A stretch of DNA of 64,000 bases, taken from Drosophila persimilis (lineage: Eukaryota; Arthropoda; Insecta; Diptera; Drosophilidae). Below are positions 26,221 to 37,330 of the stretch, piece by piece. The notes under the pieces were generated by a model, which saw only the letters and a program-made list of their open reading frames with translations, did not search any database and was not told the DNA's origin. The translations under genes and the position numbers were made by a program. Position 1 is the stretch's first letter. Each line of letters opens with the position of its first letter. The stretch spans positions 1,922,001 through 1,986,000 of the forward strand of contig NW_020825324.1 in the NCBI RefSeq assembly GCF_003286085.1. Direction: 5' to 3'.

Positions 26221-26960
26221 TTGAGCAACCCTCGCTGGCGCGCACACTTGCGTCAATATTATATATTTTACTACACGCCACTCTACGCTTTACGCTACTC
26301 TACGCTTACGCTACGCTACAACTACAACTAGCACGCTGACTGCGCTTTGCTGCTGCGCTGATGCTGACTGCAGACGCTGACGAGTCGAGTTCCTCCCCCC
26401 CACATAAATTAAGCAGAGAGAGAGAGTGAAAAAGCTGCGCTTGCTGAATCTTCACTTGTTGTGACGGCGTCGTGTGTGTCTGTCTGTGTGCATTCGTCGT
26501 CGCCGAGTGCACTCACACCTAAAGGCAATAGCAGCAGCACTCGGGACTGCAGGGCAGGCACCGCACGTTTCGCATTTAGCGTTGTTATTATTTTCTTGTT
26601 GTTTTTGCTCTCTGTCTGCTGCTTATCTTCCCATCTATTTTGCTTACACTTTTGGGTGTTGTCTGTTACCAGGCGCTGCTCTCAATTTCTATTTGTGTTC
26701 ATCTACGTGTGTGTGTGCGTGTGTGTGGTGTGCGAAAACGCCTGCAGAGGCGGCATTGATCGGCAACAGCTTTTCTACATATTTATACACGCTTATATAC
26801 AAACATATAATTACATTTTGTATCGTGAAATATGATTCAGAAACTGATCTTTCGTTTCTGTGCGGAAAAGAAGCTCTATTACTCCTACGACCCGTCTCAT
26901 GCCTTTCCCATAAGTCGGACAGTTACATAGAAATTGCATCTCTCATACTAATGTAATTAT

Positions 26961-26997
26961 TATAAAAGCTTGGAGACGAGCTGGGTGGTGGTCAGTG
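26961..26997 (+). promoter_or_regulatory. TATA box plus initiator inside Myc intron 2
   Basis: TATAAAAG at 26961-26968 is followed by an initiator-like TCAGTG at 26992-26997, whose A is at 26994. The first T of the TATA box is therefore at -33, within or at the edge of the normal range. Orientation matches Myc. A downstream GGGCGTG resembles a DPE but is one base out of register and has one mismatch. An alternative start inside intron 2 has been proposed for the D. melanogaster gene, from memory. Whether this is that promoter is inference. Confidence 0.4.
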
Positions 26998-27024
26998 CTG
27001 GAGCAACAGCAAGAGGAGGGCGTG

Positions 27025-27032
27025 TCACGTGA
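27025..27032. promoter_or_regulatory. E-box TCACGTGA in Myc intron 2
   Basis: A second CACGTG core (27026-27031) within an 8-bp palindrome lies about 30 bp after the candidate intronic start site at 26994. This flank is preferred by MITF/TFEB-type and Max/Mnt-type proteins as well as by Myc. Use is unproven. Confidence 0.4.
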
Positions 27033-27556
27033 GTGTTATAGAAGCCGTTGGCAACAGTCTCTGCCCCATCGCACTCAACATACCATACGCACAATCGTAT
27101 CTATAGATAAAGCGTGCGTGTTTGGTTTTTTTTTTTTTTTTTTTTGGCATTTTTTCGCACCTTGCCCTATGCGTGTGGCCTGTGTGTGTGTTTCGATTCG
27201 TTTCGAAAAATGTTAATGAACGGAACCAAGGTCGCGCCGAAAAAAAGTGCGTAGAAACCGAAATGAAACGAACAAAAAATGGCTTTTTATGGAGAGACGA
27301 AACCTGAAGTGTTCATAAAAATGGTATAGGGCGGGGGAGTTTGGGCCAGCTTTTGTCATTTCATTTCCCCGTTGGCTCCTCTTTTCGGGTTTTCACTTTC
27401 GCTTTTCCCTCCTCGGCGCCGTTTTTGCATAAATTGATGCCGCACAAGACCTCCCCCCACCACACCACCCCACACCATTCCGAATTCCGAATAAAAAAAA
27501 ACGTTTGCTGTTGCTAGGCGCGTTTTATTCCCCTTTGTGTGCGTGCGTGTGTCTTA

Positions 27557-27587
<31 letters not shown>

Positions 27588-28222
27588 ATTGCGTCGTTGT
27601 GTTGTTGGCTTTATTCGCATATGTACGTGTAGCCATAAATTGTTATGCTCAAGGTCGCAAGCAAAAAGCCCACGAAGAGAGCGCGAGAGCCAGCACGCCA
27701 GCACTTTGCTCTGCTCTCCCTCTCTCACGCACTTAGTGGTTTTTTTTATACATATATATATATTTTTTTTTTGTCTATGCTAGCGTCGCTGCTGGCGCTC
27801 GCCAACGAGCCTCCCTTTTGGGGTCGTTTATGAGATATTTCCTGCCGCGCCATTTATCTCGTATACATGCATGTATGTGTGTGTTTGTGTGTGCATATCC
27901 ACGCCCAAGAATGTTGCAAATAAAAAATGTTGCCAGACGCATTTTCATAATTTATGTTTGGGCTTACATTATGAATGTCGCAATGCGGCAGAGGGCGCCA
28001 TCCGTCATATGGGGTGGTATTGGGAGGCGGTCCCGGAAAATGGGAGGGGCAAGGAAACGGCTCACTCGAGCTGATGAGTCATATCCTACACCATTAGCAG
28101 GATCCACACACACACACAGTTGGAAAAGCACTGGTCCAGACCTGCACTTGGAATCCACTCGAGCGCAGCCAAAGAAAGCTGTGCACAAACGATGCCAGAA
28201 ACGAAAGACAAGAAGTCGCGTT

Positions 28223-28234
28223 GCGCGTGGGAAA
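28223..28234 (+). promoter_or_regulatory. Su(H) site, copy 1 (GCGCGTGGGAAA)
   Basis: CGTGGGAA (28226-28233) matches the high-affinity Suppressor of Hairless consensus YGTGRGAA, the DNA target of Notch signalling. The surrounding 12 bp recur exactly at 28598-28609. Notch input into fly Myc is established in several tissues. Binding here is not shown. Confidence 0.4.
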
Positions 28235-28597
28235 AACTGCGAGCAGAGCAGCGGCAGCAGCAGCAGCAGCAACAGCAGCGGAAGCGATTACGATTGCTAT
28301 TGCTATCCTTGTCTGTCTGTCTTTCTACAATTGTGGAAAACCGCAATCACTGCTTATGCACTGCCCCCTCCCACCTTCGTTCTTCTTTCTCCTTTTTTTC
28401 CTTCTCGGTTTCGATCAGCAGTGTCTGGGGCTGCCGGCTACCGGCTGAGAGAGCGACATGTTGCCGACACATGTTGCTAGTGCAACGAGGGGCGTCTTTT
28501 GACCTTTTTGCAAAAAACAAATTGAAACATGTGTCGTAGTTGTTGTTGCAACCATTTTAAATGTAAATGTCAACAGAGTTTGACAGTCACTGGAGAG

Positions 28598-28609
28598 GCG
28601 CGTGGGAAA
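28598..28609 (+). promoter_or_regulatory. Su(H) site, copy 2 (GCGCGTGGGAAA)
   Basis: This is an exact second copy of the 12-bp Su(H)-type sequence, 375 bp downstream and in the same orientation. Two identical high-affinity sites in one intron are more persuasive than one. Confidence 0.4.
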
Positions 28610-29720
28610 GTGCCAAACAGTGCGAACAGGAAATGGCAGAGTTCATGTATACATATTGTACGTACTTCTAAGAATTCCAACGAATGAAATGAAATCATTT
28701 TCTTGCTGGCTGCTGAATGATCTAAAATCGAAAGAATTTAGGCCCCTAGCGACAATGAGAGCTTTCTACTGCCAGACAATCTGCGGTGTAGATATAGAGT
28801 GGGGGCGAGAGCGAGAGAGGAGAACCGTGTCATAAAAATCGCAGACGAAGCAAAAGCAAAAGGAAAATAAACAAGGAAGTAGAGGAAAATGGCAACAGCA
28901 ACAACATTTGTTATTAAACAATTTGCAAGACGCCAATGTAGGCACAAAAAAAGGGGCGGGGCAGGGGAATTGAGGGAGGACCAGAACGTACATTCCCATG
29001 CGCTCGAGTGTGTTTTTATTTTATGACTTATGGCACCGTACAGCTGTATAGTACAGTACAAGCTCCCCTTGTCGTCGTGTCCACTCCAGAAAGCTGTCCA
29101 AAGGGCAATGTCCGCCACAGAAGAGATTCATAATTCAATAGAAATGGAATCTTGAACAATAAACGGGCTTACCAGTCGAGAATTTTTGTATGACTTTTGT
29201 AGCAAGTGCCCACTGTGCCGACGCTGTTTCTCGAACTATCGCCATCGCCGTTGTTTATTTTTTTGTATAGGCTTTTTAAATAAAATTCTTGTATATATAT
29301 TACATCATTTGCCATTTCATTTTTATTCGTTGTCGTTGTCGTCAACCTCCGCCCCACGCGTTCTCTGGGGGAGGAATGGACATTGATATAAGATACGCGG
29401 GGGGAGATTATTCCTGGCGAAGGGGTTTCTCTCCCCCCTTTCTTCTATTCGTAGAGTGTCTGCTACCATTTGCTGCATTTTTGCTGTTTTCTTTTGTTCT
29501 TATTTCTTTTATTGATAATGCACTTGTCCTTTTTTTCGGGTCTCCCTTTTGCGCTGTCTGTCCGCCTGCCCTTTCTGTCTCTCCATTCCACTCCTTCCTC
29601 TCCCACATGCTAATTTTATAGGGCAAAAGGCTTTGTCGTCGTCGTCGTCGTCGTCTGTGCTTATCACTAAACCCCTGCCTCTGCCACTGCCCAGTCCCTG
29701 TTACCGCACCCTTCTTACAA

Positions 29721-29734
29721 ATGTTGCGCAACAT
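29721..29734. promoter_or_regulatory. Perfect C/EBP-type palindrome in Myc intron 2
   Basis: The 14-bp perfect palindrome ATGTTGCGCAACAT contains TTGCGCAA (29724-29731), the ideal C/EBP dimer site; slow border cells is the fly C/EBP. It may be bound by that family. There is no further evidence from sequence. Confidence 0.35.
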
Positions 29735-30744
29735 GTGTCGACGGCAGGGGGCGGCGGTGTGTGAGTGTGTGTGTGTGTGCATTTTATTTGCAATTGTAAT
29801 CAAAAACAACAACGAAGCAGCTTCCTCTTTGTCATTCGTCTCTCTCTCTCTCTCTCCCTTTCTTCCTCTTTGATCTCAGCTTGCCTAGCAACAAAAGTTG
29901 CTAAGCTTTGCGCCGGATCTTTTGTTTGGTTTTCTGCTTCTTACAGCAAACTGGTTTTTCTGGTTTGCGAGAGCGCGTCTGAAAGAAAGAGAGAGGGAGG
30001 TAGAGCCAGCAGCGGTGTGGAGTTTACCGACGGCGGGGGGAAGCTGTGCTGTGTGCTTTGTCGATGAGAGTAGGGGAGAGGAGAGGAGAGAGGATAAACC
30101 GTTAGTAAACTAAGGCAAAAGCTCTCCTCTTGATCAACCCTGTTTTGAATGCAGTTTTCTGAGTAGGGAAAGGGGTGGGGGGAGGGGGGAGGGGAGAGAG
30201 GGATGGCGAGACTGCATTGTTGATTGTTTGTCTTATATTATTATTTTGATATCATTCTATTGCAATCCCCCTCCCATTCATTGTTTATTTCTGCCTCTCT
30301 CTGTTGCGCGGGTTAAAAGCTGTTTGTCATCGATTTTCATTACAATTTTATTATTGTTGCCGAATGCAAAAGTTGTTTCGCTGTTTTTGTGCCCGACAAC
30401 ATTGTTGTGCCGCATTCCAAAGCTCGAGAGTCCAGTCTACCAGAAGCATCTTCTTTCCTGCTGATGCTCGTTGCACCCCATCCCCGGCCCCCTTTCGGTT
30501 CCACCCTTTCCCGTCTTCCTCATTCTTAATGAAAAATGGCCGACGAGGCAGCGCGCATTCCTGCATTTGTCGGCTATGACGGGGGCAGGGGTGGGTGGTC
30601 ATCTTGGTGGTCTGTGGCTTGTCTAGCCATGGAGTGGAATGTGGAATGGAACGATGACGTTGGCAACAAGGGAATACAAGAGAATACAAAACGGCAACAA
30701 AAACAAGTCGCGGCGTCCGTTTTTTGTACCTCGTTCTCGCGCAT

Positions 30745-30785
30745 GTTATACCCTCTGCAAGCAAGGGTATGATTATTTTGGCCAG
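30745..30785. repeat. Helitron-like terminus with ATACCCT/AGGGTAT hairpin
   Basis: ATACCCTCTGCAAGCAAGGGTAT-type sequence can fold into a hairpin and is followed by ATTATTTTGG. This resembles the ends of the widespread non-autonomous Drosophila helitron-like (DINE-1/INE-1-related) repeats. Only the end is recognisable, in Myc intron 2. Confidence 0.35.
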
Positions 30786-31689
30786 GTGCAAACGAGGCTG
30801 AGAGGCAAACCACATTTCTGGCTGCAAGTCCTTTGCAGAAGTCCTTCTGTGCGGCGTCTGAGGGGCTTCGAAAGGACGAACCCGCTCAGATCGGATCGAA
30901 TTAGGTCGGAGAACGAGAAGAAGAGTATCAAAAGCTTCGGCCCTTGGCGCTAGCATTGCTCTCTTGAGTCATACCCAGCCAGGTATCGCTTGGCTGGCTG
31001 GTTGCCTGCCGCTCCTGCTGCAACATCAGCACCAACACCAACTCTAACTCCAACTCCCTCTGCTCTTCGCGTCGGGTCCCGCTCTCGCTCTCGCTCTCTC
31101 TTTCTCTCTCTCTCTGTACAGGTTTTGATTTCGTTGCGGTTTAAGCCTCGAATGCACTTGATCTTGCAGCAACTTGTCATCGGCCCATGGCATCTTTTGC
31201 CGCCCTGTTGCCAGGTCCAAAATTCGTTACCCTTTTTTTTTTTTTTCTGTGTTTACACAGTTGTTTTTTTTTTTTTTTTTTATTATTATTCGTATTATTG
31301 AACAACAAAAAGAAAAAAGTGAAAAGATGGCAAACATTGAAACAGTTGCGAGGCCTCTTAACAATTGTTGAACGAACAAATAGAAGAACTTCAAATGGAA
31401 AAATCGATTAAAACAAATGGGGAAAGAAGTAAAGCTTGCCAGAAACACAAAAAAAAAAAAAACGAATGAAACAAAAATTAAATAAAATGCATTTTGCCGC
31501 TGTCCACCCACTGTTGTTCCCCGCTGCAGCTTCTTCGGCTACCAACCGACAGTCTGCTGCATCGTTTTGGCGTAGGTTCAATGTACAAAGTGTGTGTGTG
31601 TGTGTGTGTGTGTAATAGCAACGGAAACGGTAAATTAGCAAAACGGAAGAGCGAGAAGGAGCGAGAGTAAGAGTCGGAGAAACGACTAT

Positions 31690-31730
31690 GCCCGACCGAC
31701 CGACCGACCGACCGACCGACCTACCGACCG
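31690..31730. repeat. (CGAC)n tetranucleotide repeat
   Basis: About nine tandem CGAC units with one interruption, in Myc intron 2, 500 bp before exon 3. Confidence 0.8.
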
Positions 31731-31881
31731 CCCACTCCTCTTTTAATGGCTCTGTTTGTTGCTGGGCGGAATGGAATCGCGCTATGTCAAGCAGAAAAGG
31801 GAAAAGAAGAACAACTAGCAGAAGCAGAAGCAGAGACAAATAACCGTAAGAAGGCGGACGGAGAAATATCAGCTACAGCTA

Positions 31882-31889
31882 TGACGTCA
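31882..31889. promoter_or_regulatory. Perfect CRE palindrome TGACGTCA, 340 bp before exon 3
   Basis: TGACGTCA is the full cAMP-response element, bound by CREB and ATF-type bZIP proteins. It lies near the 3' end of Myc intron 2 in sequence of otherwise moderate complexity. Use is inference. Confidence 0.35.
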
Positions 31890-32226
31890 GCGTGGAGAGA
31901 AAGAAGGGCGTCGCCACTTGAAATCCGTGCAAATCTATTGCTTCCTGAATTTCGATATTCTACCTCCCTGACACACTAATCCGCTTTAGACCCGTCCCCC
32001 CCACCCCCACTAAGCCATAACTACGTATGTCCCCACGTACGCCCCTCCCCGTCGCCTCCCCCCTTAGGGGTCATTCAACTTGAAGAAGAAAAACATTTGC
32101 AGGGCTTTGGGTAATGAAAATCAAGCATATATATACATATATATATATCTGAATGCGTAGATAATCATGATCTCTATGGATATCTCTAACAATCTCTTTC
32201 TCTCTTTCGCCATCTATCTATTGCAG

Positions 32227-33248
32227 ATGAGGAAATCGATGTGGTCTCATTCCCAGACAAGAAACAACTGCAAGACCCCGTCGGTGAACTGGCCCTGCTG
32301 GAAAAGGTGGCCCACCAAATCTCGCATGGCATTAACCAAAAGAAACCGCGCTACGGTCACTACATTATGCCGTATACTCCGGCGAGCAGTAGTCCGGTCA
32401 AGTCGGTGGCCAATTCCCGCTACCCATCGCCCTCGAGCACGCCCTACCAGGCCTCCTCGCAATCGTACTCGCCCCTGACCGTCGACTCGTCGAATGCCAG
32501 CAGCAGCAGTAGCAGCAGCAGCAGCTCCGGCTACGGCTGCGGCGGCGCCACCAAGGGACACAAGCGCTACTACCTCAAGTTCAGCGGCAACGGTACCGCA
32601 ACCGCCGGCAGCAGCGCGGGCAGCAATGGAATGTCCGTGCATAAGATGGCCAGCAATAGCAGCAGCAGCAACAACAGCAACAGCAACAACAGCAACAGCA
32701 ACAGCAGTAGTCGAATCATCAGCAAAAAGTGCCGAAGCAAAAAGTCCAGCCCATCGTCGTGCTCCTCCTCAGAGCTGGGATCGCCGGTGAGCAGCACCGA
32801 GGCGGATGCCTCCAACAACTGGATGAACGAGACGAACAGCACCATGAACAGGATACCCAAGCATAATTCTGTCGCTAACATGGCCCCACTCGCACGCAGC
32901 AGTCAGCGGTTCAGCGTGGACGAGGCCGACACCATCGAGAAGCGCAACCAGCACAACGACATGGAGCGCCAGCGACGAATTGGCCTGAAGAACCTGTTCG
33001 AGGCCCTCAAGAAGCAGATACCCACCATTCGGGACAAGGAGCGCGCCCCCAAGGTGAACATACTGCGTGAGGCGGCCAAGCTGTGCGAACAGCTGACCCA
33101 CGAGGAGCACGACCTGGCCATGGAGTACCAGAGGCTCAGGGAGAAGAACCGCAAGCGCCAGGAGCTGCTGGTGCGCCTGCGCGCCGCCTCCACAGTCCAT
33201 ACAGTGACTGACGAGAGCCGTAAGTGGGTTGGTCAGAGACCCAAATAG
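32227..33248 (+). CDS. dm: Myc transcription factor (diminutive), coding exon 3, residues 385-724, bHLH-leucine zipper
   Basis: This exon holds the C-terminal half of Myc, which binds DNA and Max. The acceptor is TTGCAG (32221-32226). The first residues, DEEIDVVSF (385-393), match the EEEIDVVSV acidic box of vertebrate Myc. GELALLEKVAHQI lies at 404-416, a 10-Ser run at 476-485, Asn/Ser-rich sequence at about 527-546, and a basic KKCRSKK cluster (551-557) that could serve nuclear import. The basic region is at 623-635 with His627, Glu631 and Arg635 placed as in E-box-reading bHLH proteins, and the HLH spans about 636-674. Zipper heptads fall at Leu674, Leu681, Leu688, Arg695 and Leu702. The stop TAG is at 33246-33248. 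The 724-residue total is close to the roughly 717 residues of D. melanogaster Myc. The zipper and C-terminal tail differ from the melanogaster protein as I remember it. Confidence 0.97.
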
Positions 33249-35839
33249 ACCCAGTAACGAGTCTTGTTTGCGAGCAAGTAGATGGGGGATGATGCGGCGG
33301 CGTATTTGTAGGGCATCAGACCGAACGATATAACGAATATGATCTATGATATACTAGCGTAAGGTCTTTATACGTTCGATACGGTTTACTATACATACTA
33401 TACCTATATATCTTCTTATTTTTTTTTTTTTGCTCTTGACCTTAAGCATTTTTTGAAACTTCAATATCAGTTGGTAGGATACGATCTAAGGACTATAGTA
33501 GGACTAGTGGCCATTGTATATATTTGGGGCCTTGTTTTTTCACTTTCAGACCCGACATCGGAGTGATTTATCAAGTTTGATTTATTTAATGTGATATATA
33601 TAATTTTCTGAACCCAATTAGATTTTTTTTGGTGTCTTGAGGAGATTGAATCAAGGAAGAGGTCAGGTCAGATAAAGGAGGAGGAGGGGGAGGAAAATTA
33701 ACGAAAACTGTTTTATTGAATCAAGTTGAAGTTTCATATAGGTACACATAAATATAGGCTATAGGCTATAGGCTAGGATTAGGATTATAGCCCAGGGTTA
33801 GGAGCCTGTACTCTATAGGTTAGGTTATTACACTTATTATTATTATTATTATAATTTTTTTGAATTAGCTACTTAACTTTACATGAAGTAAACAGAACCG
33901 GAAACGGAACTGGTACCGGTACCGGTAGAGAACCAGGACAATGAACCAATCAATGAAAACATAACGAAATGAAAAGAAAAGGAAACGAAAACGAAACGGG
34001 AAAGGGAAACAAAACGGGAGAACGGAAAACAGACAAAAGTTACAACGAAAGAGCCACAAAGAAAAAGAGAAGGAGGAGACCAAGAAGAGTGCGTGAAGAA
34101 AAGGAGGAGTGGAAAGAGGACGAGGACGAGGACGAGGAAGAGGAAGGTACGAGCGGCAGGATATGGGGGATATAGCTGAAAGTAGAAATTTGCTTTCCTC
34201 AGAAAAGATAATCCCAGCCCATATCCTCGCTATACACACACAGACACATATACAAGGGGAAACTTGATTCAAATTTCTTGTTCGATAGTCGATAGTCGAC
34301 AGAGTTACTATACCAGACTATACGGTACACGGTTTAGGGATCTATCCTATGCCTCTGCACACGCATATGCATATGTATCTATATTTATACGATATAAAGA
34401 AGACGCATCCCTTGAGAAGAGAAGAACACAACTACCTATACGGAAACACTTGAATGCTTTTGCTTACAAACAAAACACCTACCCAGAACCAGAACCAGAT
34501 CGGAGGAAACGCTTTTTATACACCCAAGAAATACTTGAACGCTACTGCCTATAGAAAGAAAATACATTTTATTTGCTATGAAGATTCGCATACACATATG
34601 CATATACATATATATATATATATATATATACAACCGGAAAACTTTTACAACTATTATACATACATATACGGAACTTTGATTTTGTTGTTGTATTTATAAT
34701 TATTATTATATTTTTTTTTGCTATATGTAGAATATTCTTTTTTAACCCGATAACTATGCATATGAAATGCGCGAAACTTAACGAAAGAAAGAAGAAAACA
34801 CACAAAAAAACTAAAGAGGAGAATTAAGAGAACTTGATGGAAAACTATTTAATAGTGCTACCACACCCTAGAGAAAGAAAAGGGAAGAGAGGAGCGGACC
34901 GGAGCGGAGAGGAGAGTAGAAGCTGGCTGCAAAGTTTGTTGTTGGAGATAGCACCCCCCCCACCCCCAGATAACACCCCAACCCCAACCCAAAACCTAGA
35001 CCTAGACCTAACCCAAGAGAACTCAAACTTTTGTGAGCTGTTTAACTGTCGATTTTTGCTAATAAGTTATAGCCGGGTAATATGTTATATATGATTAACG
35101 ATTAAACCAATTGTTTACACGCATATATATACAACCATATATATATATCAACTATATAACCACTATATACAAATATCTATATATATACTACTAAACGAAA
35201 GAAAAAGTAAATGAAGTTAAAAGAAAAAAGTTAAAAAAGAAACGTAAGCGAAACTATAAACTACAATTCAAAGGAAATGTAAACTGTTATTTAGGTTTAG
35301 ACACAAAAAAAAAAAAAGATTTATAAATGATGCCCAGATCTATATATACCATATAGACGAGGGCGTGAGAGACAGAGAGGGAGGGAGGGAGGACGGAACG
35401 CGACGAAGGCAAGCAAAAATGTCTATAATTTAGAGTGAAGTTTCAACGAAATTTAGACGTAGACCTGCACTACACAGATAACCAACCCATATGCCTGGAA
35501 GATTGATATATTTCCTAAGCATAATATTTTTTTTTTTTTTATGGAGACATCATTACATATTTTCTTCGATTGTTTTACGCCGCCGCACATTTTTTTTAAT
35601 ACTTTTTTTTGTTTTGGAAAAATTACTAAAAATTACTTAAAGATTTAAAGCTATTTTCTATTATAATAATTAAACTAAACTACAAAAAGCACTGTTAATC
35701 GAGAAAAATAATACCACAAGCAACAGAAACAAGCGATTGAACATGGTATATAGTTATTATTATTATTATTATTTTTTTTTTTGGTATTGTTTTCACAAAT
35801 GTGTACACACTGTAAATAGAAATCTCGTTAAATAATAGT

Positions 35840-35872
<33 letters not shown>

Positions 35873-37330
35873 ATACACAAAAATACACTGAAAAAAAAAC
35901 GAAAAGAAACCGAAAATATGCAAAGTAGAAACAGAGGGAAATATTTTTGTAAGAGCCGGAGAGAAAACACAAAGCAATAGACTTAAGCGAAATTGTACAA
36001 CGCGAAAAAGAAAACGTAGACAAAGCAAAACCAACTTCAATAAACCAACAACAAAAAATACAACTACAACTACAACTACAACTACACCTACACATGCATA
36101 TAGATACATATACCTATACTATATGTATATATATATACCACACACAAAAATACACACACGAATGCACCTAATTTCCTATAGTACATAGAAGCAGAAATAG
36201 TTTAAACAAATCCTGTTTTCTTTCCATTTCTATGATTTCGGTCGAAACGGAGAGAAACAGAAAGAAAAACCGTACAAATTTATCAAACAATAAACAATAA
36301 ACAGAAAAAACAGAAATGTAATGACAAAAAGGAAACCACTTTCTTTGTTTCTTGCAATTCAGAAAGCAACCAATAAAAAAAAAAACAAAACAAAACAAAA
36401 CAAAATATCAAACGGCTACAGACAAAAGTGAAGCATTTCTAAAAATTAATTCTTGAATTTCGATTTAAACGAAAAACGATACAAAAGTAAAACATGAAAA
36501 ACTATGACCAAAACCAAAATCCTCGCAAATAAAACAAAAAAAGATGAGACATTTTTTTTGCTTATACAATACTTTAAAAATTGAAACATTTATGTTTATA
36601 TATATATATATATATATTTTTTTATGATTATGGAATTTTTTTATAAGTATACAAACACACAAACTACTATTTGATTTAGTTTTTAAACACTATTATTAAA
36701 CAAAATAAAAAAAATTAAAAAAAAACAATTAAACAAATGTAAAAAAGGGAAAAAATTCTTTGCAACAAAGCAAAAAAAAAAAAAAGAAAAATGTTAAACA
36801 ACTGAAAGAAAATGTTTGAATAGGCGAAGAAACCAACCTACAGATGAGAATGAAAGAAATATTACACATAAATGTATAAAATTTAACGTTATATTTTTTT
36901 TGGCTTTTTTTGGAAATTATTTTTAAAAAAATATTTGGTTGAAATTGACCGCAAAATTTTTGTTCACTTTGGTTATAGCTTATTAAATATACAGAACTGG
37001 CAAACAGAATCCGCTAAAATTATATATAAATATATTATCTAATATTTTTAACTCGTTATGTAGTTACCTATTAATGAAAAAACCCATTGAATGCGAAGAA
37101 AATGAGAAAAGCAAAAACAATAAATTACATTTTATGTACCTCTTACATGTACGATCTATACATAAACATAACACACACACACACACACACACAGAAACTT
37201 ATATATACACACAACACACACAAACACACAATTATATATATAGAGAAATCAAACGTTTTAATAATTTTTTTTTTCTTCAAAATTTATGATTATCGCATTA
37301 TACAATAAAAATATTTCAACATACCAAGAA
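33249..37330 (+). other. dm: Myc 3' UTR-like block (end uncertain)
   Basis: After the stop codon the plus strand becomes strongly A-rich, mostly from 33.9 kb to about 36.9 kb, as in long fly 3' UTRs. ATTAAA occurs at 35101-35106. AATAAA signals occur at 36039-36044, again near 36290-36300 and 36374, and at 37304-37309. A Pumilio-type TGTAAATA lies at about 35811-35818. Microsatellites include TA repeats near 34606-34630 and 36598-36617 and CA near 35841-35865. A 3' UTR of about 2.8-4 kb is implied if the distal signals are used. The real 3' end cannot be fixed from sequence alone. Confidence 0.5.
36039..36044 (+). promoter_or_regulatory. dm: Candidate poly(A) signal AATAAA, Myc 3' end
   Basis: This is the first canonical AATAAA on the sense strand after the Myc stop codon, about 2.8 kb downstream. 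Further copies follow within 350 bp (about 36290-36300 and 36374), so cleavage at about 36.06-36.4 kb is a reasonable guess. Not proven. Confidence 0.35.

Larger units (their letters stand above)
25374..32226 (+). other. dm: Myc intron 2 (6.85 kb, motif-rich)
   Basis: This phase-1 intron separates the two coding exons. It starts GTAAGT and ends in a CTATTGCAG acceptor. It contains telomere-like TTACCC repeats just inside the donor, GT, TC and CGAC microsatellites, poly-T runs, and many sequence motifs for known regulators: two CACGTG boxes, an E2F-type site, two Su(H) sites, a C/EBP palindrome, a CRE and a TATA/initiator pair. Open frames of up to 220 codons occur here (for example 27818-28480), but they are low-complexity and run through microsatellites, so I do not call them genes. 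Control sequences in intron 2 have been described for the D. melanogaster gene. Whether these particular motifs are used is inference. Confidence 0.9.

Noticed and set aside
26992-27024. DPE element for the intronic initiator
   Set aside because: GGGCGTG has a mismatch at W and lies one base out of the required +24 to +30 register.
27818-28480. 220-codon open frame in Myc intron 2
   Set aside because: Runs through CA and CAG repeats, shows no coding-like composition, and the intron boundaries of Myc are clear.
32769-33200. 143-codon frame antisense to Myc exon 3
   Set aside because: Also a shadow of the strongly coding bHLH-zipper segment.
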